Origin: Chlorella sorokiniana
Lineage: Eukaryota; Chlorophyta; Trebouxiophyceae; Chlorellales; Chlorellaceae
Direction: 5' to 3'
Assembly: GCA_025917655.1 (NCBI GenBank)
Contig: CP084615.1
Span: forward strand, 1-64,000
Length of the DNA stretch: 64,000 nt
Shown here: piece by piece, positions 25,344-36,632 of the stretch
How the letters are laid out: every line of letters begins with the position of its first letter
Numbering within the stretch: position 1 is the stretch's first letter
The notes under the pieces: generated by a model
The model's input: the letters and a program-made list of their open reading frames with translations, nothing else
Databases searched by the model: none
What the model was told of the DNA's origin: nothing
Translations under genes and position numbers: made by a program

Positions 25344-28054
25344 TCATGCCTTTGCTGCTGCAGGCTGCGCCGCTGCCTGCTTGCCAGCCGCCCCTGCAGC
25401 AGCCAGCTCAGCGCAGCGCCGCCGGTGGCCCTGCTTCCAGTCTTGCACTTGGCAGCTCCGGGAGCAGTAGCCCACAGCTTTGCAGGCGGCGCAGGTCTTC
25501 AGCGTCGGCACCACGGCGCCGCAAAAGGCGCAGGGAGAGCCCGTGGCAACAGCGCTGCGTGCCGCGCCTGCAGGCGGCAGGGGCAGCAATGCAGGCTGGC
25601 TGTGGCTGCACCAGGCGCACTCAACGCAAGCAGCCTCCTGTTCAGAGCCTGGGCATGCCCGCCGTCAAAGCTGGGCCAGAGCAGCACAGGCATCATTTTC
25701 AAAGAGGCATGCAGCGGCGTTGCGCGCGGGGAAGTAGCGGCATGCAAGCCAGCGTGCCGGCCCAGGAATGAAGCGCTCACTTAGGCTTTTCAGGTGCCCT
25801 GCCTGCAGCATGCGCAGCAGCCGCTCCAGCTCCCGTCGACGCTCCTCCAGCTGGCGCAGCCGACCCGCCGGCAGCCAGGGCTGCAGGTTCGCCTCCATAT
25901 CCGTGACCCCCGCCAGCAGCTGGCCTGCGCAGGAGCGGTGTATGTGTGCGGGTGGGCGCGTGTGCGAAGATGTCAAGAGGTGGTGAGGTCTGCGCGTTGA
26001 CCCACACACCATCTCAACATGAAGAACGCAGCACCCACCCGCCTCTAGCAGCTGCGCCTGGCGCGCCGCCACGTTCCGCTCCCCCGCCGCCGCATTGAGA
26101 AGCCACAACGCGTGGTCGTGCTGCACCTCGCCCGCAGCCAGCCAGCCTGCGGGGGAAGGCAGGGCAGGGGGTAGGCTTGGGGCGCCACCTTCCAGCAGGC
26201 GTACCCGCGGCAGCAATCAGAGCGAAGCTCAGCCAAAGCAAACGTGGCGTTTCCTGCCCACGACGCAGCAGAGGCCCCATCGCCAGCGTTCTGGCCCCCA
26301 ACACGTCGACACCAGCGAGGCATCCTAGACCGCTCACACTTGGCTGCCTTGGCTCGCTCGGCCCCCTCGCGCAGCAGCCCCTCCACTCGCCCCGCCTCCA
26401 GCGGCCAGCGCGCGTACAGAGCCAGCTGGGCGGCCCACACGTAAGCGTGGGTGCAGCCGGGGTCCAGCTCCAGCAGCTGCTGGCAGTCCAGCAGCAGCGT
26501 GCGCAGCACAGCCTGGAAGGGCGGGCCCAGCTGCTCGGGCGCTGCCCCGCACGCTGCGCCGCCGCCGCCTGCTCCCGACCGCGCGGCAGCCGAAGAAGAG
26601 GCGCAGCACCAGCGCCGCCTTCTGCAGGTCGGCGGCGGAGACCGAGGGGCAGAGGGCGGCGAGCGCCGATTCCAGCTCGGCAGCAAACGGGTTGGCAGCA
26701 TCTGCTTCGTCTGCTGCGTCGTTTGCCGCTGCGGCAGCAGCTGCAGGGTCGCCGCCGCCAGGCTGCATCCCTGCCTCCTCCGCGCCCGCAAAGCTGCCAG
26801 GCCCTGTGCCTGCACCGGCCGCCTGCTCCCCTTCCGGCTCTGCATTCGCGGCCTCAGGCTCTTCAGCAGGAGCCCCTTCCGCCACACTGTCCTCAGCCAG
26901 CGCCACGCTGGGCATGAACTGCGCGGCGACGAGTCGGCGCTGCATCTCGCGCCCCGGCGGCCACACGCCGCTCAGCGCAGCCGACAGCATGGCCACAGCG
27001 GGCTCGGCGTTGCCCGTGACGTGCAGAAATATGCCGCTTGCCAGCAGCTGCACCACGTTGAGCGGCGTGGGCTGCGGGCACACTGCAGAGGCAGAGGAGG
27101 GTCATCCCAGACGCAGTCAGACAGTCAGGCCGGTCGGTGCAGCAAAAGTGTGAGGGCAATGCGCGGCGCAGCTCAGCAACACGCGGGCAAGCATGGTGCG
27201 GAGCTTCGGCCAGCATGCGGGCACGAGCGCCAGCGCACGCTTCCTGCGCCGCCGTGCCTCACCCACGCTGGGGCGATGAGCCTGGAAGCCGCCTTCGGCG
27301 TCGCGGGCGATGATGGGCTGCAGCAACGTGGAGGCAACAGAAAACAAGGATGTGCAGGCCGGGTGACACGTTGGAAACAACCGCCCACATTGGGCCCCAG
27401 CAGCGTGCCAGCAGGAAATGTCATGTTAGCCGCAGTATCCTGTGTGCCAGATAGCGCACCTGGTGCAGGCACAAAACCGAAAATCTGCTGCGCACACATC
27501 CAATCGCCGATCTTGCACCACCAGCCCCCACAGTAACACACCACCGCCCCCTCGCGCCCCTGCCCACCTTCAGGAACAAGTCCCTGAGCAGGCCCAGAAC
27601 TTCGGCGCTGCACAGGCCCACGCCTGCCGCCTCGGCGCCCAGCGCCACCGCCCGCACAAACAGCACCAGCCCCTGCATGGTGGGATGAAGTCAGTGCAAG
27701 ATTGCGCAAATGCATATGCATGTTGCCGCTCCCCAGCCGAAGAAGCGACAGCAACAAACGGGGCGCCGGCGGCTTGCCCCAAGCAGGCGTTGAATCTGCT
27801 CAACGTTTCGCGGCATTGCCTAGTCGTGAACATTAAATCACCAAACTCAGTCATTTCCTCGCCTCAAACACGCCGGGTTCAGCTTCAAGGTCCGAGGGCT
27901 CTTCGTCACGCTCCTTCAAGCACTCTGCAACATCCTTCAAGCGCGTTTCTGCATCTTGGATGCAAGCTCCGAACTTCAAAAGCCCCTCCAGCTCTGGGGT
28001 TTGCTCATTCGCTGCTTCCGCTGCAGACTGCAGCTTGTCTAAAGCGAAATCCAT
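25344..28054 (-). CDS. MYND zinc-finger protein with helical repeats, function unknown
   Basis: ATG 28054 begins MDFALDKLQSAAEAANEQTP, an acidic helical N-terminus. Later exons give GLVLFVRAVALGAEAAGVGL, FQAHRPSVGEARRRRKRALA and LNVVQLLASGIFLHVTGNAE. A long Ala/Glu/Pro-rich low-complexity stretch follows (about 26700-26900), then helical segments. The last exon holds a complete MYND zinc finger near the C-terminus: PCAFCGAVVPTLKTCAACKA followed by GYCSRSCQVQDWKQGHRRRC, with the spacing of eight Cys/His ligands. MYND fingers bind proline-rich peptides; here there is no SET domain to make it a SMYD methyltransferase. The stop at 25344 lies 39 bases from the last open codon of the convergent importin frame. 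The junction of exons 1 and 2 (27850-27680) is uncertain. Confidence 0.7.
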
Positions 28055-28229
28055 TGCTGAATAACACTGCGAGCGATAGCGGGCATACGAAACTTATGCA
28101 GCCTCGCCCTCTACATTATCCGCACTGATCCCATCTCCCCGCCCGCCACGTCACACCTCACAGCGCGCTGCTGCAGCGTTCAGCAGCCTCCTCCTGGGAG
28201 CACCCCACATCAGCATACAAACTCAGTCG
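28055..28229. other. Short spacer, MYND 5' flank and TAD2 3' flank
   Basis: 175 bases between two minus-strand genes. It must contain the promoter of the MYND gene and the 3' end of TAD2. Nothing else is recognisable. Confidence 0.5.
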
Positions 28230-29303
<1,074 letters not shown>

Positions 29304-29875
29304 GTCGCCCAGAAGGACAGAGCACCCTAAATACGAGCTCAATGCAAGTTAGAAAACGGCAATATACCGACGAAACACGGGAACATGGCTCAGCTCGCAG
29401 CATCTTTATGTAGGGATGGGCTGCTGCTGAATGCGCATGGGCCGCCCCTGTCATACAGCGGCTGTTGATCACCACTGTCCATCATCTACAAATAAACCAT
29501 ACGTGCTGAGGATGATGCTCGCACAGAGCCTCGTGCTTGGCCGCTTAACTGCATCGGCGGAATTTCACCGGGCAGGCGGGTGCTCCCGTGGGTTCTGCGC
29601 AGCGGCCACAGGTGGTTCTTCCTCTCATTAGAATGCACAGCAAATGCTTGTGCGTGCGAGGATCAATCATTGAATGTTGCAGCTCTACTTGCCAAAGCGG
29701 TCCCGCTTGCGCTGCCAATGGAGGTGGGCGGTGCCGCCATGATGAGATGGGTGCCCTGACCTTTTACCCTCGATTCACTTTGGCATTTGCGTTTGGTGAA
29801 TATCTTTGTTGTTAGTTTGCTATGCCGACCTCGATAAAGGCGTTTTTAGGCCTTCTCTTGAACAGCCTTTGAGAC
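29304..29875. promoter_or_regulatory. Divergent promoter region of TAD2 (-) and the pfkB kinase (+)
   Basis: 570 bases between two divergent start codons. It is less GC-rich than the genes. It contains no recognisable coding frame, repeat or RNA, and no clear TATA box. Confidence 0.4.
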
Positions 29876-31844
29876 ATGAGCAGTGCAAGGCGGCGCCTGG
29901 AACTGTTGTTGATACACTTGAATCTCGACAACAGTCTCGAGGATGCGCGTGGGGCTGCATCCCGGCCGGTTGGCTCACAGCAGTGCCGCGCGGAGGCTGC
30001 CTCGCCGCCGCCATTTGCCAGCAGCAGCAAGGGGCCTGTTGTGCTCGTTGGAGGCATGGTGATGGATGTCCAGGCTCACCCAAGCGGCCCTGCGGATGTG
30101 CAGCGTGGCGGTTCTGTGCCTGGCAGGGTCACGCAGTCGCCGGGTGCGTGTCTGCAAGCCATCTTCGGCAGCAGCAGCGATGCCAGCCAAGGGCCGTCTT
30201 GGCCACTCCTCAACCGCCCATTTCAAGTGACGCTGACACCTTGTGCAGGTGGGGTAGCCCGCAACGTGGCCGAGGGTCTCGCCCTGCTGCTCGGTGCGCT
30301 GGACGGCGGCGCTGCACAGCAGGGCCCGCTTGCCCCGCCGCTGCTGGTGTCGGCGGTGGGGGCGGACGTTGCTGGCGCCGCCCTGCTGCAGCACTGGGAG
30401 TCCCTGGGGTGAGGCTGCTCTCCCTGCTGCGCCGCTGCACAGATCAATGCTTCCTGGCAGCCGCCTGCATGCCATGCTCGGCAGCTGCAGAGCAGCCGTG
30501 AGGCAGGCAGCACCCACCTCTTCCTCCCCCTGCTGCAGCCTGAGCACAGCCTGCATAGCGCGCGTCCCTGGCGGCGCCACCCCTCCGTGGCCGTCATTTT
30601 CGACGGCGCCGGCGAGGTGGCGGCCTGCGTGGCGGATGTGGGGCTACTGGAGTCGGCTCTCACAGCGGCGGCGCTGCGTACGCCCAGCGTGGCGACCGCG
30701 CTGGCGGCGGCGGCCGTGGTCATGCTGGACGGCAACTTGAGCCAAGCTGCCCTGCAGGTTGCTACCGCTGGCGGTGTTGGCGCTGAAGGAACTGCCGGAT
30801 CGCCTAGCTTCGCCGCTGCATAGCTGGCCATGGTTCACAGCTTGGCCGCTCGAACTGCCCGTTGCTGCGGCCGTCCAACGCTCGGTTGCCGCAGCCTGAG
30901 GAGCCCTGCGCTTTTCCTGCCTTCCCGCCGTGCAGGAGGCGTGCCGCCAGGCGGCTGCGGCGGGCGTGCCCATCTGGTTCGAGCCCGTGTCGGTGCCCAA
31001 GGCTGCCCGGGCTGCTGCCGTGGTGGCCTCCCTCACCTTCGTTTCGCCCAATGAGAAGGAGCTGGCAGCCATGGCGGATGCGGTGCGGCAGCACAAGGCG
31101 CCGCAGGCAGGTCTGGCGGCAGCTGAAGCGGGCACGCCGGCTTGCGCGTGTCGTGACGGCGGCTGCAGTAACGGCTGCTGCAGCGGCGGTGGCAGGCAGG
31201 CTGGATGCTGCTGCAGCTGCTGCTGCTGCCCGGGCCCCGCCAGCCAGGCCGCCCAAGCAGCAGCAGCAGCGCCAGCTGCAGAAGGGGCAGGGGCGGCGGA
31301 AGTTGCGCTGCAAACCATGCTGCCAGACATAGCCACCCTGCTCCTGGCGGGCGTGCGGCACGTGGTGCTGACGATGGGGCCGAGCGGCGCCGCGCTGTGC
31401 ACGCTGGTGCCAGACCAGCGTGTGATTGAAGGTGCGCAACAGCGCATCAGCTGCTGCTCCTCAGCTGCGTCGCCTGGCTCGCTTTTTGCCAAGGGCGCCT
31501 CCCTCCGAGCTTTGAGGACGTGAATGTTGTGCTTCCCGCTGCCCGACGCCTGCGCAGTGTGCCACATGCCAGCGCTGCCTGCCAGCGTGGTGAACTGCAG
31601 CGGCGCGGGCGACTGCCTTGTGGCGGGGTGCCTCTATGGGCTGGCCCAGGGCTTGCCTGCTGAAGCAGCGCTGGCGCACGGCATAGCAGCCTCCCGTGCC
31701 GCCGTGGAGAGCCAGGGCAACGTGCCCGCGGGCTTGAGTGCAAAGGCAGTGACAGCTGGCGCGGTGCAGCTTCAAGGGCGGATGACCTGCCTGCGCCTGC
31801 CTGTGCCAGCTCCTTGTGCTAAACCTTGCACCTGCTCCTGCTGA
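29876..31844 (+). CDS. pfkB-family sugar kinase, probable peroxisomal pseudouridine kinase
   Basis: The protein belongs to the pfkB (ribokinase) family and looks most like pseudouridine kinase, which phosphorylates free pseudouridine at the 5' position. ATG 29876 begins MSSARRRLELLLIHLNLDN; residues 7-15 fit the PTS2 peroxisomal signal. VVLVGGMVMDVQAHP opens the kinase fold. GGVARNVAEGLALLLGAL is the substrate motif, VPGGATPSVAVIFDGAGEV the lid strand, and VSPNEKELAAMADAV and HVVVLTMGPSGAALCT-like strands follow. VNCSGAGDCLVAGCLYGLAQ carries the catalytic Asp of the GAGD motif. A Cys-rich low-complexity insertion (31143-31232) sits between the last two parts. The frame breaks at the CCCC run 30580-30583; one more C restores ATPSVAVIFDG. 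The family is certain, the substrate is inferred. Confidence 0.8.
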
Positions 31845-32445
31845 ATTGCTCTGACATGTCTGCACGATTGCATGCAAAGCCCGGTCCAGAAAAGCAGCTG
31901 GTAATGTCTGGACTTCGACCCCTGCTGAGCGATTATTCAGTCGTAATGCACAACACTCGCTGCTGCCTACCTTCCCACCCAACCCCCTTTGACCTGCTTG
32001 TTGGGATCAGTTGTGCGTTTTACGATATGAATGCGTTTGGCTGTGTTGAACACTCACTGGGCAAAAACAAGCAGTACAGGGGGAGCGAGGGAAGGGACGA
32101 CAGGTGGCGATGAAATGCCGGAAGCGGGCCTAGTAAGGGGCGTGAACACGGCGCACAGAAGCGGCGGGGGCGGTGGCGGGGGAAACGAAGGGTGCGGGTT
32201 CATGCAGGATAGTGGCCGGGGGCCAGGCAGGCGCATGAATGGCGCTGCTCGCCCCCGGGGCTACACAGGTCTTCTTCTCGGGGGCGAGCAGGAGACTTGG
32301 GGGAGGGGGAAGAAGGTGCAGGAGGGGAAGGGGCGCGGACACGGAGAGACCGCTACCGTGGTCCCCAACCCACCAAGGGAAAAAGGCTGCTGCTGCTGCT
32401 GCTGCTACAGGGCGCTGCGTGCCCCGAGCCGGGCCGACGCCCCGC
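31845..32445. other. Spacer between convergent genes
   Basis: 600 bases between the stop of the pfkB kinase and the stop of CHL27. It holds two 3' untranslated regions. A purine-rich stretch lies at 32280-32350 and a short CTG run near 32385-32405. No gene was recognised. Confidence 0.55.
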
Positions 32446-34924
32446 TCAGTACACGTAGTCGCCAGCGCCCTCGATGTCCAGGCTGCCCGAGCGCTTGGTG
32501 GGCATGAAGAAGACCTGCAGGCACTCCGCGATGATGCGCTCCACGTAGGGCGCCTTCTGCAGCTTCTTCAGCAGCTCCGGCGCGTCGCTCGCCTCAATCT
32601 CGCCCAGCTTCATGTTGTAGCCCACCATGCGGTCCATGCGCTCCCAGAAGCCGGGGGCCTCCACATCCGGCACCTGATCACAAGGAAAGGGGGCAAGTGA
32701 AGGGGGTCAGCAGAGCAAGCTGGAGGCTGCGCAGCAGGGGGCAGGCCCTGCAGCGAGCAGCAAGCGCCCGCGCAAGGCCTGCCGCTTTGCTGTGGATGCT
32801 GCACGCTTGGCTGCAGGCGGCTTCCTGGGACCCTTGCACGCCACACGCTGCCGACCCGAATCCAGCCTGCCGGCGGCGCACCTCGGGGAAGACGCGGGCG
32901 GTGGCGTTGTTGGTCTCCAGGATGACGTGGCGGTTGAACTGGGTGGTGTTCAGGCCCAGCGCCCCGTAGAAGTCGGAGCGGGAGTGGTCGTTCAGGTACA
33001 TGGTGATGTACACCGACAGGCAGAAGAAGCGGGACCACAGGCTGCGCCAGAGGGAGGGTGGGGGCACAGGTGGGAGGGGTGATAAGTTCGCAGACAGAGG
33101 GCCAACCAGCGGGTGTGCAGGGTGTATGGGCAGCAGCATTCGCAGGCAAGGAGTGCTAGGGGAGAGTGGGAAAGCACCGCATGCACGGCTCACCGTGCCT
33201 CCCAGCCCTGCAGCAGCTCCGGCCGGGCCTTGAGCACGGCGGTGAGGAAGTCGCCGTGGCGGTTCTCGTCCTGGCACCAGTTCTCAAAGTACTCGAACAT
33301 GGGGTACAGCTGGTTGTCCGGGTTGCGCTGCAGGTGGCGGTACATGGAGATGTAGCGCCAGTAGCCAATCTTCTCCGACAGGTAGGTGGCGTAGATGATG
33401 AACTTGGGCTTGAAGAAGGTGTATGTGCGGTTCTTGGTGAGGAAGCCCAGGTCCAGAGCCAGGTTGAAGTCTGGAAAGAGGAGGGCGGAGGCAGAGGAGT
33501 CAGGGCCAAGAAGTAGCAGCAAACTGAGGACTGCCAGCGCAGCGCAGGCAAGCGGGCACATCGCTTGTAGGAAGGGAGAGGGCAAAGCATCAGCAGCAGC
33601 ATGCAGTGCCGAGGGGGCCAGTGCGGCCGCTGCCGCAAGCGCGCTGTAGGCACAGCGCTGCCTGCCCCGTGTCGCCCCATTCCACCGCCCGTGTCGCTGC
33701 GGCAGCGGTCGGCTGGGCGGCGCGGCTCACCTGACAGGGCCTTGTTGATGAAGCCGGCGTGGCGCGCGCGTCGCGTCGCGGGCCAGCAGCGTGAAGATCT
33801 CAGCCACCACGGGGTTGGACTTCTGCAGGCGGCGGCCCAGCTCCTTGTACAGCAGGAAGCCGGAGAACTCTGCACATGACGGGGAAGGAGGATTCAAGGC
33901 GAGTCAGCGGCAGGGTTGTGGGCAAGCAACATCGCAGCCTACCAGAGGGTGTGTGCCCCACGCGGCGGCCACCACGCGGCCACTACCACGCGGCGTTGGC
34001 AGAATTGCCGCAGCACAAAGCAGGTAGCCATCTGGCCTGACAAACTCAACCCCGATCAACAACAAGCTGCAGGGTGAGGGGGCGCACCCGCGGTGCAAGA
34101 GCGCTCCAGGAACTCGATGAAGATCTTGCGCAGGGGGCCCTGGATCTCGTCCGCCGCCTCGTGGAAAGTGTCGTTGCGCACAAAGTGCTTCTGGTTGTAG
34201 TCCCTGCGATGGGGAAGGGCGGCAGCGGGAGGCATGCAGATAAGGACGAGCGTGCCAGCACCACCCCTCCGCAGCGATGGGTGTGATCAGAGTTGCTGCG
34301 CCCCCAGGCTCCGCACATGCAACAATATTATGCCTATTGTGCTTGCAATCATCGCATACTGCCGGGAGGCTGCAGGACCGCACGGCAGCGCCCGATGGCG
34401 GCTGCGGCGCCGCTGTGCAGCCGAGCCAGCAGCGTGCGCACTTGCGGAACTCCTCCAGCATCGCCGTCAGCTCCTCCATGGGCAGGTTGGGGTTCTTCTC
34501 CAGGTTGAAGATCTCGTCCACCTCATCGAAGTCAGTGGTGTAGAACCTGCGACAAATGGTGAAAATTGGGCAGCGGTGGTGGAGTGGGCGGCGAGCGCCC
34601 CAGCGGCGGCAGGCGTCCCTACCACCCCTCCACCAAACGGTGGAGCGGAACCCGGGCCTATTGACATCTAGGCAATATTGAGAGCAATTTGGGGCAGCCG
34701 GGCCGCCGGCTGCGGTTCGCCTGGCCCGCATCACACCTGGGGGTGAGCAGGGTCTCCTTGGCCGCCACCTTCACGCCCTTGCGCATCAGCTTGAAGCCCA
34801 AATCATCCACTGCCTCGCCCTGAGCCGCAGCAGCGCGCACAGGCTGCACCACGCTGCGGCGAGTGGCTGCGGCGCGGGTGGCCGGGCGGGCCACGCCAAT
34901 GCGGGTGCTCAGGACCGTCTGCAT
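32446..34924 (-). CDS. CHL27: Mg-protoporphyrin IX monomethyl ester cyclase (CHL27/CRD1/AcsF), with a disrupted iron-ligand motif
   Basis: This plastid membrane-associated di-iron enzyme forms the fifth ring of chlorophyll. ATG 34924 starts a transit peptide ([20 protein letters not shown]). Family blocks follow in order: [136 protein letters not shown] and [19 protein letters not shown]. It ends GAGDYVY. The DEARH motif, whose Glu and His bind iron, should follow LLAR. There the sequence has a net gain of four bases (33766-33785, CGCGACGCGACGCGCGCG on the coding strand). The frame then runs into a TGA, while [12 protein letters not shown] lies in another frame. All other exons are intact, so an assembly error or a very recent mutation is likely. 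Confidence 0.93.
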
Positions 34925-35607
34925 GCTGCCTGAGACTTATGGATGGATTGGTTGTGTGAATGGGAGCCTGCGGGTGCGCCAAGATGCCTAGATGTCCCGT
35001 GCTGCTGCACGTCTCACCTGCCAGCTCACAGGATAGCATCGGCTACGCTGCTGGAAAGCGCAAAAGTAGGACACGTTGACTGCCCGGATAAAGCTTCCGA
35101 AGGCTACGCAGCCCGTCTTGAACAGAATCGAGGGCCGAAAGGCGGGGAAGCCGCCGGCCTAATGCTGGGCGGGCTTGGAGCAGCGCCGCGAGTCGGCTCT
35201 GCAACACATGCTTCCGATACAACGAAACCATACTCAGCATAGGCGTCGGTCAAGCGTTGTCCCGCTGCAACTCCCCGTTAAGTATGCCAATCACGGTTTC
35301 CTGCCCCTCATGCGCCCTGGCAACGCTTGGTCAATGAACCAGAGCCTTAAATGGTAATTGTTCATTGAACGAGCTCCATGCCGCGCTGCCCTTCCCCGTC
35401 GCTACCTTGCCTCCGCCGCCGGCGCACTGCCTTTCCTGGTGCTGTGCTGCTCCTGCGGACCTGTGCTCTACAACCGTCATCTGTACACAGGTTGAAAGCG
35501 GGCTCAAAGGCCATGCATGCTTGTACCACAACCAACGACATAGCTGCAGCCGCCGGCTATGCTAGTTCCCAGGCCGTGTGAGGGGTTGATAGCCAACCCA
35601 CACCTCT
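34925..35607. promoter_or_regulatory. CHL27 5' flank and Pmp3 3' flank
   Basis: 680 bases between two minus-strand genes. The part just above 34924 must carry the CHL27 promoter. No recognisable coding frame, repeat or RNA is present. Confidence 0.4.
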
Positions 35608-36052
35608 TCATCTGCAGAAAGCAGAGTGGTTCACTGGGCTTCCAGCAGCTCGATTCTGTCTGGGCTGGTGTTTAGAACCCCACTGCATGCAGGGCATGAG
35701 CAATTCATGCACCGCCAAGAGCCCCCTCAACTCACGTGCCAGCGGATTGCGGGAGCACAGCACCCACAACGCGTGCGCCACGCCAGGCAGCCAAGCCAGC
35801 AGCGTGAGCAGCAGGTTGACCCAGAAGTACGAGTCAAGCTCGCCACGTGCAATCAGCACCTGCACAGCCAGAGAATGGGAGGCGGCATCCGTTAGTACAC
35901 AAGGCTATGCCAAACCGTCAGCAAGAATCAGCAACCATGGGTGAGCAGGCAATTTCTCCCCACCCTGCCCTGCCCTGCCCTCACCGCCATGGGGGGCAAA
36001 AGAAGGACACCACAAAGAGAGCACAGGTCCGCATGGATGTTCCGTCCCCCAT
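35608..36052 (-). CDS. Pmp3/UPF0057 small hydrophobic membrane protein
   Basis: Members of this family are small proteins with two membrane helices, often induced by cold and salt, that affect membrane potential. Exon 2 (from 35859) gives VLIARGELDSYFWVNLLLTL and LAWLPGVAHALWVLCSR, matching the second helix and the family's LPG motif. It then adds a hydrophilic tail to the stop at 35608. Exon 1 begins at ATG 36052 (MGDGTSMRTCALFVVSFF) or ATG 36034 and ends at a GT donor after LPPMA. The family's LPP motif lies in a different frame from the Met. The break is at TTTTGCCCCCC (plus strand A 35998-36001 or G 35991-35996). One extra base there joins them into a normal Pmp3 N-terminus. Confidence 0.8.
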
Positions 36053-36632
36053 GGTGGTAATGGGAGTTCCCTGTGATAAAGGATGCACCGGTAAACAACC
36101 ACTCGGGTAAAATAGGCACTGACGTTGCGGGCAGGACGCCCGCCGCCGTGTCGCCCGCCCAGTCTCCAACCGTCGTTGCGGCCGCGTATAACCCTACCCA
36201 GTCACCTTTACAGTTACACCGGAAGGTTCGTGGCAGCAAGGCGCTGCTCAAGCCTAAACTTTGTGCTGAAAGTCCCGCCCGCTTTCGGCAGCTGTTTATT
36301 TGCTGCTGTAAGGTGAAGGCGTCACACGGAGATCCGACAGGAACGCAGTAGGGGCGCCGGAGCACATGACGGCAGAGCCCTAAGCCTCAGCGCAGCAGGC
36401 GCCCGCTCGCCCGCGCCTCGGCCCGCAGGAGCTTGTCCAGCTGCAACTTCACGCTGAAACCTTACAATCTTGTGATGCAGCCAAAATGGGCGGTAGTCAG
36501 CTGGCATCACCTCTCAGAGGGACGGCCAACATGGCTCGACCCTCCTTCATCCAGCTGACGGTGTGCCCTCTGGTGTTGCGGTTGCTGCCTACACGCTGCT
36601 GGTAGATGCCCAGCATGCACCTCCGCCGGCTT
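36053..36632. promoter_or_regulatory. Pmp3 5' flank and CCDC47 3' flank
   Basis: 580 bases between two minus-strand genes. The region next to 36053 must include the Pmp3 promoter. It is less GC-rich than the coding regions. I see no gene in it. Confidence 0.4.
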
